Of a stretch of DNA of 64,000 nt, positions 37,400-46,175 are shown piece by piece. The notes under the pieces are model-generated. The model was not told where the DNA came from. It saw only the letters and a list, made by a program, of their open reading frames with translations, and ran no database searches. The DNA is from Duganella sp. CF402 (GTDB lineage: Bacteria > Pseudomonadota > Gammaproteobacteria > Burkholderiales > Burkholderiaceae_D), in contig NZ_FOBG01000007.1 in the NCBI RefSeq assembly GCF_900109645.1, forward strand, positions 16,144 through 80,143, given 5' to 3'. How positions within the stretch are numbered: position 1 is the first letter of the stretch; each line of letters starts with the position of its first letter. Position numbers and translations under genes: made by a program.

Positions 37400-39060
37400 A
37401 CGCCGCCAAGCGCAAGGCAGCAGCACTGATGCTGCTGGCCGCCAGCGGCGCGGCATTTGCGGCGGGCGGTGACCTCGGCCAGGCCGACAAGCAGCCAACC
37501 AACTGGACCGCGATCATCATGTTCGCAGCCTTCGTGATCTTCACGCTGTTCGTCACCAAGTGGGCGGCGGCGAAGACGCGCTCCGCGTCGGACTTCTACA
37601 CCGCCGGCGGCGGCATCACCGGCTTCCAGAACGGCCTGGCCATCGCCGGTGACTTCATGTCGGCGGCATCCTTCCTCGGCATCTCCGCCTCGGTGTTCCT
37701 CAACGGTTACGATGGCCTGATCTACGCCATCGGCTTCCTGGTCGGCTGGCCCATCATCACCTTCCTGATGGCGGAGCGCTTGCGCAACCTGGGCCGCTTC
37801 ACCTTCGCCGACGTGGCGGCCTATCGCTTCAAGCAGCAGCCGATCCGCATCTTCTCGGCTTCCGGCACGCTGGTGGTGGTGGCGTTCTACCTGATCGCGC
37901 AGATGGTCGGCGCTGGCCAGCTGATCAAACTGCTGTTCGGCCTTGAGTACTGGATCGCGGTGGTGCTGGTCGGTACGCTGATGATGATCTACGTGCTGTT
38001 CGGCGGCATGACCGCTACCACCTGGGTGCAGATCATCAAGGCGGTGATGCTGCTGGGCGGCGCCAGCTTCATGGCATTCGCGGTACTGGCGCAGTTCAAC
38101 TTCAGCCCTGAGGCGCTGTTCGCCAAATCGGTGGAACTGCATGCGAAGAAGGACGCCATCATGGGTCCAGGCACCTTCATCAAGGATCCTGTCTCGGCGA
38201 TCTCGTTCGGCATGGCGCTGATGTTCGGCACCGCCGGCCTTCCGCACATCCTGATGCGTTTCTTCACCGTGCCTAGCGCGAAGGAAGCGCGCAAGTCGGT
38301 GTTCTGGGCCACGACGTGGATTGCATATTTCTACGTACTGACTTTCATCATCGGCTTCGGCGCCATCGTTTTGGTGAGCACCAATCCGGAATTCAAGGAC
38401 GCAGCGGGCAAGCTCCTGGGTGGTAACAACATGGCGGCGGTGCACCTGGCCAAAGCCGTCGGCGGCAACGTGTTCCTCGGCTTTATCTCGGCCGTGGCCT
38501 TCGCCACCATCCTCGCCGTGGTTGCCGGCCTGACCCTGTCCGGCGCGTCGGCCGTGTCGCACGACTTGTACGCCACCGTCATCAAGAAGGGCAAGCCAGC
38601 CGCCGGCAGCGAACTGAAAGTGTCGAAGATCACCACCATCATCCTCGGCATCGTCGCCGTGGTGCTGGGCATCGTGTTCGAGAAGCAGAATATCGCCTTC
38701 ATGGTGTCGCTGGCATTCGCGATTGCGGCGTCGGCCAACTTCCCGGTGCTGTTCATGTCCGTGCTGTGGAAGGACTGCACCACGCGCGGCGCCACCATCG
38801 GCGGCTTTGTCGGGTTGATCACTGCGGTCGGCCTGACGCTGGTGTCGAAGTCGGTGTGGGTGGACGTGCTGGGTCACGCGGACGCGCTGTTCCCGTATGC
38901 CTCGCCGGCCATCTTCTCGATGCCGCTGGCCTTCCTATGCATTGTGGTGTTCTCGCTGCTGGACAAGAGCGGCCGCGCGCGCATCGACCGCGCCGGCTTT
39001 GAAGCGCAGCAGATGCGCTCCGAAACCGGTATCGGCGCGGCCGGCGCTACCGCCCACTGA
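37396..39060 (+). CDS. actP: Cation:acetate (monocarboxylate) symporter ActP
   Basis: 554-residue sodium:solute symporter (SSS) protein with about 13 membrane segments, beginning with a signal-like segment (MNAAKRKAAALML...AAFAAGG) as in ActP. Conserved: SDFYTAGGGITGFQNGLAIAGD in part, AASFLGISASVFL, and the SGASAVSHDLYATVIKKG segment (about 385-400). It imports acetate and related short acids with Na+. Placement right after prpE suggests that propionate is also a substrate here; this is inference. A hairpin terminator follows. Confidence 0.93.
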   Translation: MNAAKRKAAALMLLAASGAAFAAGGDLGQADKQPTNWTAIIMFAAFVIFTLFVTKWAAAKTRSASDFYTAGGGITGFQNGLAIAGDFMSAASFLGISASVFLNGYDGLIYAIGFLVGWPIITFLMAERLRNLGRFTFADVAAYRFKQQPIRIFSASGTLVVVAFYLIAQMVGAGQLIKLLFGLEYWIAVVLVGTLMMIYVLFGGMTATTWVQIIKAVMLLGGASFMAFAVLAQFNFSPEALFAKSVELHAKKDAIMGPGTFIKDPVSAISFGMALMFGTAGLPHILMRFFTVPSAKEARKSVFWATTWIAYFYVLTFIIGFGAIVLVSTNPEFKDAAGKLLGGNNMAAVHLAKAVGGNVFLGFISAVAFATILAVVAGLTLSGASAVSHDLYATVIKKGKPAAGSELKVSKITTIILGIVAVVLGIVFEKQNIAFMVSLAFAIAASANFPVLFMSVLWKDCTTRGATIGGFVGLITAVGLTLVSKSVWVDVLGHADALFPYASPAIFSMPLAFLCIVVFSLLDKSGRARIDRAGFEAQQMRSETGIGAAGATAH

Positions 39061-39080
39061 TAGAAAAACGTTAAGTGATA

Positions 39081-39115
39081 CGATGATGCCCGGTACGCCG
39101 GGCATTGTCGTTTTT
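39081..39115 (+). terminator. Rho-independent terminator after actP
   Basis: CGATGATGCCCGG and CCGGGCATTGTCG form a stem with an internal mismatch around a TACG loop, followed by TTTTT. Twenty bases past the actP stop. Confidence 0.8.
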
Positions 39116-39156
39116 AGGAGTGCGCCGAACAGGCTTTAATAGCGGCGGCAGATAAT

Positions 39157-42100
39157 GTGGTTTATCATCTGCCAACTATGTTGCCTAGGTATCGTGTGTC
39201 CACCACTCCGGATTTTGTAGCCGACGCGCTTGCGCTGATCGGCGTGCCTGCCTGCGCTTGCAGCGCGGATGGCATGGTGCTGGCCGCGAATTCCGAACTG
39301 ACAGATTTACTGGGCGTCGATCCATGCGGCGGTCCGGTCGGAGATCTGTTTGCACGCCATGTGCGCGCCGCCAGTTTGGACAGCCTGCACCATACGGAGC
39401 GCTGGGACAGCTGCCTGACCTGTGCCGACGGCCAGTACGTCTCGGTGCAAGCCTGGTCCAAGCCGCTGCCGCCGTCTGCCGATGTGGAGGGCGTAACCAT
39501 CGTCTTCCACGACATCACCGAAGTCCAGCGCGGCCAGCGCGCGCTGCGCAAGACACTGCTCGAGCAGCAGGCCATCCTCGAGAACGCGGCGGTCGGCATC
39601 TTGTTCAGCAAGGACGGCGTCATCCTCGAATGTAATATCCGCTGCGCCGAAATGCTGGGCTACAGCCGCCACGAACTGGAAGGCGCATCCAGTGTGATGA
39701 TCTATCCGAGTGAGGCGGACTTCATCAAGCTGGGACAGGAGGCTGGGCCGAAACTGTCGCAGGGCCAGTCCTACACCACCGAGATCCAGGTGCGTCGCAA
39801 GGATGGCACGCTGTTCTGGGCCCGTCTGTTCGGCCGCGCCATCGATCCGATGCATACTGCCGACGGCAATATGTGGATCATGGAGGACATCAACGAGCAC
39901 CGGCTGGACGAGGAAAAACTGCGCCGCATGCTGCTGGAGCAAAAGGCGATTCTCGATAACGCATCGGTCGGCATCCTGTTTACCAAGGCGCAGGTGATGT
40001 TGAGCTGTAACGCGCGTATGGCGGAGATGTTCGGTTTTGCGCCGGGCGAGATGGAAGGGCAGCCGTCGGTCATATTGTTCCAGTCGCAGCAGCATTACGA
40101 GGACTTCGGCAAGGACGCCGGGCCGACGCTTGGTGCGGGCCAGCCTTTTGAAAAAGACGCCTACGAATTCCGGCGCAAGGATGGCAGCTTGTTCTGGTGC
40201 CGCGTGCGCGCCCGCGCGGTGGACGACCAGCATCGCGGCGGCGGCACCATCTGGATCCTGGAAGACGTGACGCACTCGCTGCAGACGCAGATGGAGGTCG
40301 AGGCCATCATGACCAACGCCTCGATGAGCATCCTGTTCACCAAGAACCGCGTCATCACGCGCTACAACCGCGGCTTTGCCGAGATGTTCCGCTACACCGG
40401 CGATTCCGGCCTGGGCCTGCCGGGCCGCGCGCTGTATCCGTCGCAGGAGGCATACGAACGCCTCGGCGCCGAGGCCTATCCTTTCCTCTCGATCGGCAAG
40501 CCGTTCCAGACCGAGATCGAGATGCGCCGCGCCGACGACACCATCCTGTGGGCGCAGCTGATCGGCTACGTGGTCAATCCGGACGATCCGGCCGCCGGCA
40601 CCATCTGGGTGATCGAAGACCGCACCGAACAAAAACGCGCGGAGGAAGCGCTGCGCAACGCGCTGCTGGAAAACCAGGCGATTCTCGACAGCGCGGTGCT
40701 GGGCATCTCGGTGGTCGAGAACGGCCGCAACCTGCGTTGCAACCGCAAGATGGAAGAGCTGTTCGGCTATGGGCCGGGCGAGATGAATCACCTGAGCGTG
40801 CAGGCCTTCTACGCCGACAAGGTAGCGTGGGAGCAGGCGCGCGCCGAGACCATCCGCGACTTCCGTGCCGGCCAGGTCAACGTGTCCGAATATGAACTGG
40901 TGCGCAAGGACGGCACCACCTTCTGGGCGCGCCTGTCGGGCCGTCCGTTCGATCTGGCAGAAAACAGCGGCCGTTCGGTGTGGCTGGTGGATGACATCAC
41001 CACGCGGCGCGAAGCCGCCGAAGCCGTGGCCCGCGCGCGCGACGAACTGGAGCTGCGTGTGCAGGAGCGCACCGCCGAACTGGCGGGCGCCAACGCCCAG
41101 CTGCAGGGCGAGATTGTCGAGCGCCGCCAGGCCGAGGCGCGCGTGCACCACATGGCGTATCACGACAGCCTGACCGGCCTGCCGAATCGCGCGCTGTTGT
41201 CGGACCGGCTGGACCGCGCCATGCTGGCCGCGCAGCGCACCGAGCGCAAACTGGCCGTGATGTTCATCGACCTTGACCGCTTCAAGACCATCAACGATTC
41301 GCTCGGCCACATGATCGGCGACCAGTTGCTGAAGGAAGTGGCCAACCGCTTGTGCCGCGCAGTGCGCGCCAGCGATACTGTGGCCCGTCTGGGCGGCGAC
41401 GAATTCGTGGTGCTGGTGCCGGGCATCCGCACTGCCGACGAAGCGGCGCAGGTGGCGGAAAAAATCATCGAAGCCCTGGCGGAGAGCTTCCCGCTGGAAG
41501 GGCGCAACCTGCACATCACGCCGTCGATCGGCATCAGCGTCTATCCGGACGACGGCGCCGATGTGGAATCGCTGATGCGCAACGCCGACGGCGCCATGTA
41601 CCACGCCAAGGCCAGCGGCCGTAACAACTACCAGTTCTTCAAGGAGTCGATGAACTTGTCGGCGGCGCGCCACTTCGAACTGGAGTCGAGCCTGCGCGGC
41701 GCGCTGGCGGCCGACGAATTCGAACTGTACTTCCAGCCCATCATGGATATCGGCACGCGCCGCTTGCACACGATGGAGGTGCTGCTGCGCTGGCGGCGCG
41801 GCGGCACCGAGCTGATTACGCCGGACCAGTTCATCCCCATCATCGAAGAAAACGGCATGATCGTGCCGATCGGCGAATGGGTGATACGCCAGGCCTGCAA
41901 GCAAAGCATGCTGTGGCAAAGCCAGGGGCTGACGCCGGTGCCGCTGGCGGTCAACCTGTCGCCGCGCCAGTTCATGCATCGCGGGCTGGTGGAGTCGATC
42001 CGCGCCATCCTCGACGACACCGGCATCGATCCATCGATGATCCAGTTCGAGATCACCGAGACGGCGCTGATGGAGCACGGCGAGCAGACGCTGGAAATCC

Positions 42101-42435
42101 TTGGCCACATCAACGCGATGGGTATCCGCTTGTCGATCGACGATTTCGGCACCGGCTATTCATCGCTGGCTTATCTGAAGCGTTTCCCGGTCAAGAAGAT
42201 CAAGATCGACCGCGCCTTCATCAAGGATCTGGAAGAGAGCGCGGAAGACCGCGCCATCGTGGCGGCGATCATCGCGCTGTCGGACAGCCTGCAGCTGTCG
42301 GTGGTGGCGGAGGGCGTGGAGACGGAAGGGCAGTACGCCTTGCTGCAGCAGCACGGCTGCCAGTACGCGCAAGGCTATCTGTTCTCGCAGCCGGTGCCGC
42401 ACGCGACGGCCCAGCTGCTGTTGCCGCGTTCTTAG
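39157..42435 (+). CDS. Multi-PAS GGDEF-EAL protein (c-di-GMP turnover)
   Basis: About 1092 residues. The start is uncertain: GTG at 39157 or ATG at 39178; neither has a clear ribosome-binding site. No membrane segment. Five PAS-like domains run in tandem (about 20-120, 140-245, 265-375, 380-500, 505-625) with near-repeated openings such as AILENAAVGILF, AILDNASVGILF and AILDSAVLGISV. A coiled helix leads to GGDEF (about 665-830) with intact GGDEF (746) and the inhibitory RxxD (RASD) five residues before it. The EAL domain (about 850-1085) keeps EVLLRW, NLSPRQF, DDFGTGYSS and AEGVETE. Both synthesis and hydrolysis of c-di-GMP look possible. The gene ends overlapping xthA by four bases. Confidence 0.93.
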   Translation: MVYHLPTMLPRYRVSTTPDFVADALALIGVPACACSADGMVLAANSELTDLLGVDPCGGPVGDLFARHVRAASLDSLHHTERWDSCLTCADGQYVSVQAWSKPLPPSADVEGVTIVFHDITEVQRGQRALRKTLLEQQAILENAAVGILFSKDGVILECNIRCAEMLGYSRHELEGASSVMIYPSEADFIKLGQEAGPKLSQGQSYTTEIQVRRKDGTLFWARLFGRAIDPMHTADGNMWIMEDINEHRLDEEKLRRMLLEQKAILDNASVGILFTKAQVMLSCNARMAEMFGFAPGEMEGQPSVILFQSQQHYEDFGKDAGPTLGAGQPFEKDAYEFRRKDGSLFWCRVRARAVDDQHRGGGTIWILEDVTHSLQTQMEVEAIMTNASMSILFTKNRVITRYNRGFAEMFRYTGDSGLGLPGRALYPSQEAYERLGAEAYPFLSIGKPFQTEIEMRRADDTILWAQLIGYVVNPDDPAAGTIWVIEDRTEQKRAEEALRNALLENQAILDSAVLGISVVENGRNLRCNRKMEELFGYGPGEMNHLSVQAFYADKVAWEQARAETIRDFRAGQVNVSEYELVRKDGTTFWARLSGRPFDLAENSGRSVWLVDDITTRREAAEAVARARDELELRVQERTAELAGANAQLQGEIVERRQAEARVHHMAYHDSLTGLPNRALLSDRLDRAMLAAQRTERKLAVMFIDLDRFKTINDSLGHMIGDQLLKEVANRLCRAVRASDTVARLGGDEFVVLVPGIRTADEAAQVAEKIIEALAESFPLEGRNLHITPSIGISVYPDDGADVESLMRNADGAMYHAKASGRNNYQFFKESMNLSAARHFELESSLRGALAADEFELYFQPIMDIGTRRLHTMEVLLRWRRGGTELITPDQFIPIIEENGMIVPIGEWVIRQACKQSMLWQSQGLTPVPLAVNLSPRQFMHRGLVESIRAILDDTGIDPSMIQFEITETALMEHGEQTLEILGHINAMGIRLSIDDFGTGYSSLAYLKRFPVKKIKIDRAFIKDLEESAEDRAIVAAIIALSDSLQLSVVAEGVETEGQYALLQQHGCQYAQGYLFSQPVPHATAQLLLPRS

Positions 42436-43196
42436 TCGAAGGTGGCGATCACCGGCGTGTGATCCGACGGCTGTTCCCATTTGCGCGGCACGCGGTCGAT
42501 GACGCAGGCGCTGCAGCGCTTCGCCAGCGCTGGCGACAGCAGCAAGTGATCGATGCGCAAGCCTTTGTTCAGGCGGAAGCCGAGGCCGCGGTAATCCCAC
42601 CAGCTGAACGATTTGTCCGGCTGCTCGAACATGCGGAACGCATCGGTCAATCCGATATCCATCAGGCGCTTGAGTTGCGCGCGCTCTTGCGGCGACACAT
42701 GCACCATGCCTTCCCACGCGGCCGGGTCGTGCACGTCGCGGTCTTCCGGCGCGATGTTGTAGTCGCCCGCCACCACCAGCTGCGGATATTGCGCCGCCTG
42801 TTCGTGGATCCAGTCGTGGAAGGCGTTCAGCCAGGCCATTTTGTACTCGAACTTTTCCGAGCCGACCGCTTGGCCGTTCGGCACGTAAGCACACACCACG
42901 CGCACGCCATCGACAGTGGCTGCCAGAATTCTTTGTTGCGGATCCTCAAACTTTGGGTTGTTCTTGACGATATCCGTCATAGGCAGCTTGGAAATAATGG
43001 CTACCCCGTTGTAGGTCTTCTGACCGGTGTAGGCCACATGGTAGCCGGCGGCCTCGATGGCAGCCACGGGAAACTTGTCGTCAGTTAATTTTGTTTCTTG
43101 AATACAGAGCACATCAGTGGGGTTCTCCTCTAGCCACTTCATAACGTGCGGCAGTCTTACGTTCAAAGAGTTAACATTCCAGGTGGCTAGTTTCAT
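42432..43196 (-). CDS. xthA: Exodeoxyribonuclease III
   Basis: 254-residue exonuclease/endonuclease/phosphatase-family DNA repair enzyme (AP endonuclease and 3' exonuclease). Starts MKLATWNVNSLNVRLPHV, the usual N-terminus, so upstream in-frame starts are rejected. Metal and catalytic motifs: Glu in QETKL (about 34), GDYNIAPEDRDVHDP (about 149-163) and the final SDHTPVI. The length is normal. Convergent with and overlapping the GGDEF-EAL gene. Confidence 0.94.
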   Translation of the reverse strand: MKLATWNVNSLNVRLPHVMKWLEENPTDVLCIQETKLTDDKFPVAAIEAAGYHVAYTGQKTYNGVAIISKLPMTDIVKNNPKFEDPQQRILAATVDGVRVVCAYVPNGQAVGSEKFEYKMAWLNAFHDWIHEQAAQYPQLVVAGDYNIAPEDRDVHDPAAWEGMVHVSPQERAQLKRLMDIGLTDAFRMFEQPDKSFSWWDYRGLGFRLNKGLRIDHLLLSPALAKRCSACVIDRVPRKWEQPSDHTPVIATFD

Positions 43197-43591
43197 AAAT
43201 ACTTTCGTGCAGGGTTCGGTGGCTTGCATCTTACCGCATCCGGATTTAACACATGTACTTGTCGACTTGCAAACTTGTATGAAAAAACATGAAAAACCCC
43301 TTCGCACACGCGCTTGGAGGCCCTAAAATGTTGCAAAATATGTGAAATCAAAAAAAAATTGCTAATAGTGTCTCGTTGTTGTCAAAATAGAACCGAAAGG
43401 CAAGACAAAATAACAAAATAGAAATATACTGATACAAATTAGGTGGAAAACTTGTGTTTCCGTTTAGCAACAAGAAAAAGAGCAAGATGCGTATATTTTT
43501 GTGTTGTGATGACGCAATAAATGATACCATACGGAAATAGTTGGTCATTTTACAGTGAATCGCGCTTAGCGCATTTGCAAAGGAATAAAAA
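43197..43591. other. 395-base gap with AT-rich block
   Basis: The xthA-proximal part (43197-43330) has ordinary composition. From about 43335 to 43560 the sequence becomes strikingly AT-rich for this genome, with A runs (for example nine As near 43350) and several TATA-like hexamers. No convincing ORF, tRNA or terminator is visible. It must hold the promoters for xthA (-) and the small gene at 43592 (+), but no single pair of hexamers stands out. A horizontally acquired or nucleoid-protein-bound patch is possible. Confidence 0.6.
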
Positions 43592-44002
43592 ATGCGATCT
43601 GCATTTGAGGCATGGGCACAGCGCGACGGTCATATCGTTCGACGCCGTGAAGACAAGCCAGACGAGTATCTGGTCTTTGAAACGCAACGCCGCTGGGTGA
43701 TCTGGCAGGCCGCGCTGGAGCATGGCAAACCGCCAGGCGGCCGAAAGACTGCTGCGCAGAAAGAGGCTGCCGCCGCTGAAAAGCGCGCCGTCGAAGCAAT
43801 GCAGCGACCACCGGCCGTTAATGCGGATGAGGCAGCTGTGCGCAATCAGGTGTTGAACGAAGTGCTGGACGCGTTCTCGTCGCTGGGCGGCGCGGGCGGC
43901 ATGGACGACATCCTGAAAGTGGTGCAGGGTCTGAAGAAGCGCCAGCAGGAGCAGGCCGACGCGCCAGCTGCTGCCAAAACGCTGGACCGCCACAACGCAT
44001 AA
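43592..44002 (+). CDS. Conserved-looking hypothetical protein
   Basis: 136 residues, no confident family. AAAGGA lies ten bases before the start. The N-terminal 50 residues have the spacing FEAWAQRDGH...R...EYLVFETQRRWVIWQAALEHG, a pattern I associate with short domains of phage-derived or plasmid hypothetical proteins (aromatic FEAW, then TQ-W-W). The middle is Ala/Lys/Glu-rich and probably a helix; the end is hydrophilic. No signal peptide. It follows the AT-rich gap, which supports an accessory origin. Confidence 0.6.
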   Translation: MRSAFEAWAQRDGHIVRRREDKPDEYLVFETQRRWVIWQAALEHGKPPGGRKTAAQKEAAAAEKRAVEAMQRPPAVNADEAAVRNQVLNEVLDAFSSLGGAGGMDDILKVVQGLKKRQQEQADAPAAAKTLDRHNA

Positions 44003-44090
44003 AGTGCAACGCTTTACGCCGCTTCATTAAGCAAATAAAACCGCCGGCGGGCTGCTACACTGGTTTGACTCCATTTTTTCGAGACAGACC

Positions 44091-44534
44091 ATGTATCTCC
44101 GCCCCGCCGTCGCGGTAACTGCGCTAGTCGCCACATTGGCTGGCTGCGCGTCCCTGACTGAATCCACTGAACAAAGCGTATTGGTGCAAACCGTGCTCGA
44201 TCATCGCGAGATCGCGGGCGTCGGCTGTGTGCTGTACAACGACGTGGGCAAATGGTTTGTGACCACGCCGGCGCGCGTCACGCTGCGCAAGAGCGCGGGA
44301 CCGCTGCGCATCGATTGCCAGAAGGCGGGCAAGGGCTGGGCTTATGAGAAGGTCGAGTCCAAGGTGGACGGCAACCTGTGGGGGAATCTGGCGCTGACGG
44401 CCGGTGTAGGCTATGTCGTCGATAAGAACACGGGGGCAGGATACGATTATCCCGCCACCTTGACGGTGGTGATGCACCCGGCCCAGGAGAAAGAAGAAGG
44501 GCCAACGCCGGCAGCCGGCGTGACCCTGTTCTAA
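44091..44534 (+). CDS. Putative lipoprotein of unknown function
   Basis: 147 residues with a lipoprotein signal: basic/hydrophobic start and lipobox LAGC (Cys at about 19), followed by Ala-Ser so outer-membrane sorting is likely. The mature part is probably beta-rich, with two further Cys (GVGCVLYND and RIDCQKAG) that may pair, and a late Gly-rich GNLALTAGVGYVVDKNTGAGYDYP segment that looks like a membrane-associated glycine patch. No named family recognised. Monocistronic; the repeat element follows its stop. Confidence 0.8.
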   Translation: MYLRPAVAVTALVATLAGCASLTESTEQSVLVQTVLDHREIAGVGCVLYNDVGKWFVTTPARVTLRKSAGPLRIDCQKAGKGWAYEKVESKVDGNLWGNLALTAGVGYVVDKNTGAGYDYPATLTVVMHPAQEKEEGPTPAAGVTLF

Positions 44535-44535
44535 C

Positions 44536-44589
44536 TTGGGTCCCGGCCTTCGCCGGGACGACGTCATTCCGGCGCAGGCCGGAAACCAA
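44536..44589. repeat. Dispersed inverted-repeat element, copy 2 (compact)
   Basis: TTGGGTCCCGGCCTTCGCCGG at the left is followed directly by GACGACGTCATTCCGGCGCAGG in part and ends GGAAACCAA. It contains the same two arms as copies 1 and 3 but in swapped order and without the central spacer. It lies between the converging lipoprotein and pepA genes and could fold into a terminator-like stem, although no T run is present. Confidence 0.75.
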
Positions 44590-44590
44590 T

Positions 44591-46084
44591 TCAGGCGCGA
44601 TTAATCAGGAAATTCGACAGCAGCGGGACCGGACGGCCGGTCGCGCCTTTCGCGCCGCCCGATTTCCAAGCGGTGCCGGCGATATCCAGATGCGCCCAGG
44701 TGTACTTGCGGGTGAAGTTTTCCAGGAACGCAGCAGCGGTGCACGACGCGCCGCCCGGCGTGCCGATGTTGGCCAGGTCGGCGAAGTTGGATTTCAGCTG
44801 TTCGTTGTACTCTTCACCGATCGGCAGGCGCCATGCGGTGTCGCTGGCGTTCTTGCCGGCGGCGAGGATCTCTTCCGCCAACTTGTTGTGTACCTCGTCG
44901 TCGCGGGTGAACAGGCCGCTCTTATGGTGGCCCAGCGCCACGATGCAGGCGCCGGTCAGGGTCGCGATGTCGATCACGGCGGCCGGGTTGAAGCGCTCGG
45001 CGTAGGTCAGCGCGTCGCACAGGATCAGGCGGCCCTCGGCGTCGGTGTTCAGGATCTCGATGGTCAGGCCGTTCATCGAGGTGACGATGTCGCCCGGTTT
45101 GGTGGCGCGGCCCGACGGCATGTTTTCGCACGACGCGATAATGCCGATCACGTTCAGCTTCAGGTTCATCTCGCCGATGGCGCGGAAGGTGCCCAGCACC
45201 GACGCCGCGCCGCCCATGTCGTACTTCATCTCGTCCATGCCGGGACCGGCTTTCAGCGAAATGCCGCCGGTATCGAAGGTGATGCCTTTACCGACCAGCA
45301 CCACCGGCGCATCCTTGGCCTTGCCGCCCATGTGCTTCATGACGATGAATTTCGGCGGCTGCTCGCTGCCGTTGGTGACCGACAGGAAGCTGTTCATCTT
45401 CAGCGCTTCCAGCTGTTTGCGGTCCAGCACTTCGACCTCGAACTTGTAGTCCTTGCCCAGCTTCTTGGCGACGTTGGCCAGGTGGGTCGGGGTGCAGACG
45501 TTGGCCGAGGTGTTACCCAGCTCCTTGGTCAGGTCCATGCCGTTGGCGATGGCGATGGCCTGGGCCAGCGCCAGCTTGGTGGCGGCGCTGTTCGGCACGG
45601 CCAGGGCGATTTTCTTCACGCCGGCGGCAGCCGGATCCTTCTTGCTCTTTTGACCATCGGTGCGGAACACCGATTCGTGGGCGCTCTGCACCACGTTGCG
45701 GATCGCCCAATTGACGTCGCGCTCTTTCACTTCGGTCATCGGCAGTGCGATAATAGCGTCGCTCGTGCCGAGGGAGGAGAATGCCTTGAGTGCCGCAGCC
45801 ACGCCGCCGGCAAAGCTTTTTTCGCTGACCGCTTCGTCGCTGCCCAGGCCGACCAGCAGCACGCGCTCGGCGGCGGCGCCTTTCAGGCCGCGCAGCAGCA
45901 GGGTGGTGCCGGTCTTGCCGGTGATGTCGCCGGACTTCAGCGCAGCGGTGATTTCACCAGCGCCGTCCAGCGCCTTGGCAGCTTGCGACAGCTTCTTGTT
46001 CTCGAAGACCGCAACGGCGATAACGCCGGCTTTGGCCGTAGCGATGGTGTTTTTTGTGTCGAATGCTTTTATGCTAAAGTCCAT
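44591..46084 (-). CDS. pepA: Leucyl (cytosol) aminopeptidase
   Basis: 497-residue M17 metallo-aminopeptidase that removes N-terminal residues; in E. coli PepA also binds DNA. The N-terminal macro-like domain (about 1-170) precedes the catalytic domain with VGKGITFDTGGISLK (about 262-276, Lys and Asp ligands) and the signature NTDAEGRL (about 346-353). Length is typical. Divergent from lptF, an arrangement conserved in many proteobacteria. Confidence 0.96.
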   Translation of the reverse strand: MDFSIKAFDTKNTIATAKAGVIAVAVFENKKLSQAAKALDGAGEITAALKSGDITGKTGTTLLLRGLKGAAAERVLLVGLGSDEAVSEKSFAGGVAAALKAFSSLGTSDAIIALPMTEVKERDVNWAIRNVVQSAHESVFRTDGQKSKKDPAAAGVKKIALAVPNSAATKLALAQAIAIANGMDLTKELGNTSANVCTPTHLANVAKKLGKDYKFEVEVLDRKQLEALKMNSFLSVTNGSEQPPKFIVMKHMGGKAKDAPVVLVGKGITFDTGGISLKAGPGMDEMKYDMGGAASVLGTFRAIGEMNLKLNVIGIIASCENMPSGRATKPGDIVTSMNGLTIEILNTDAEGRLILCDALTYAERFNPAAVIDIATLTGACIVALGHHKSGLFTRDDEVHNKLAEEILAAGKNASDTAWRLPIGEEYNEQLKSNFADLANIGTPGGASCTAAAFLENFTRKYTWAHLDIAGTAWKSGGAKGATGRPVPLLSNFLINRA

Positions 46085-46139
46085 TTGATTCTCCGTGTCG
46101 TGTACGTACTTAAAACTGTGGTCCTGGATAGCTTATGGC

Positions 46140-46170
46140 TTGATCCGGGGCCAAACTATCGAATTATAAT
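46140..46170 (+). promoter_or_regulatory. Candidate promoter at the lptF start codon
   Basis: A perfect TATAAT at 46165-46170 lies five bases before the lptF ATG; TTGATC at 46140-46145 is 19 bases upstream of it. If used, transcription would start at or within the start codon, giving a leaderless mRNA. The wide spacer weakens the call. Confidence 0.4.
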
Positions 46171-46175
46171 CTTCA

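Noticed and set aside
39307..42108. 933-codon open frame antisense to the GGDEF-EAL gene
   Set aside because: Fully inside a gene with clear PAS, GGDEF and EAL motifs; no ribosome-binding site or recognisable domain.
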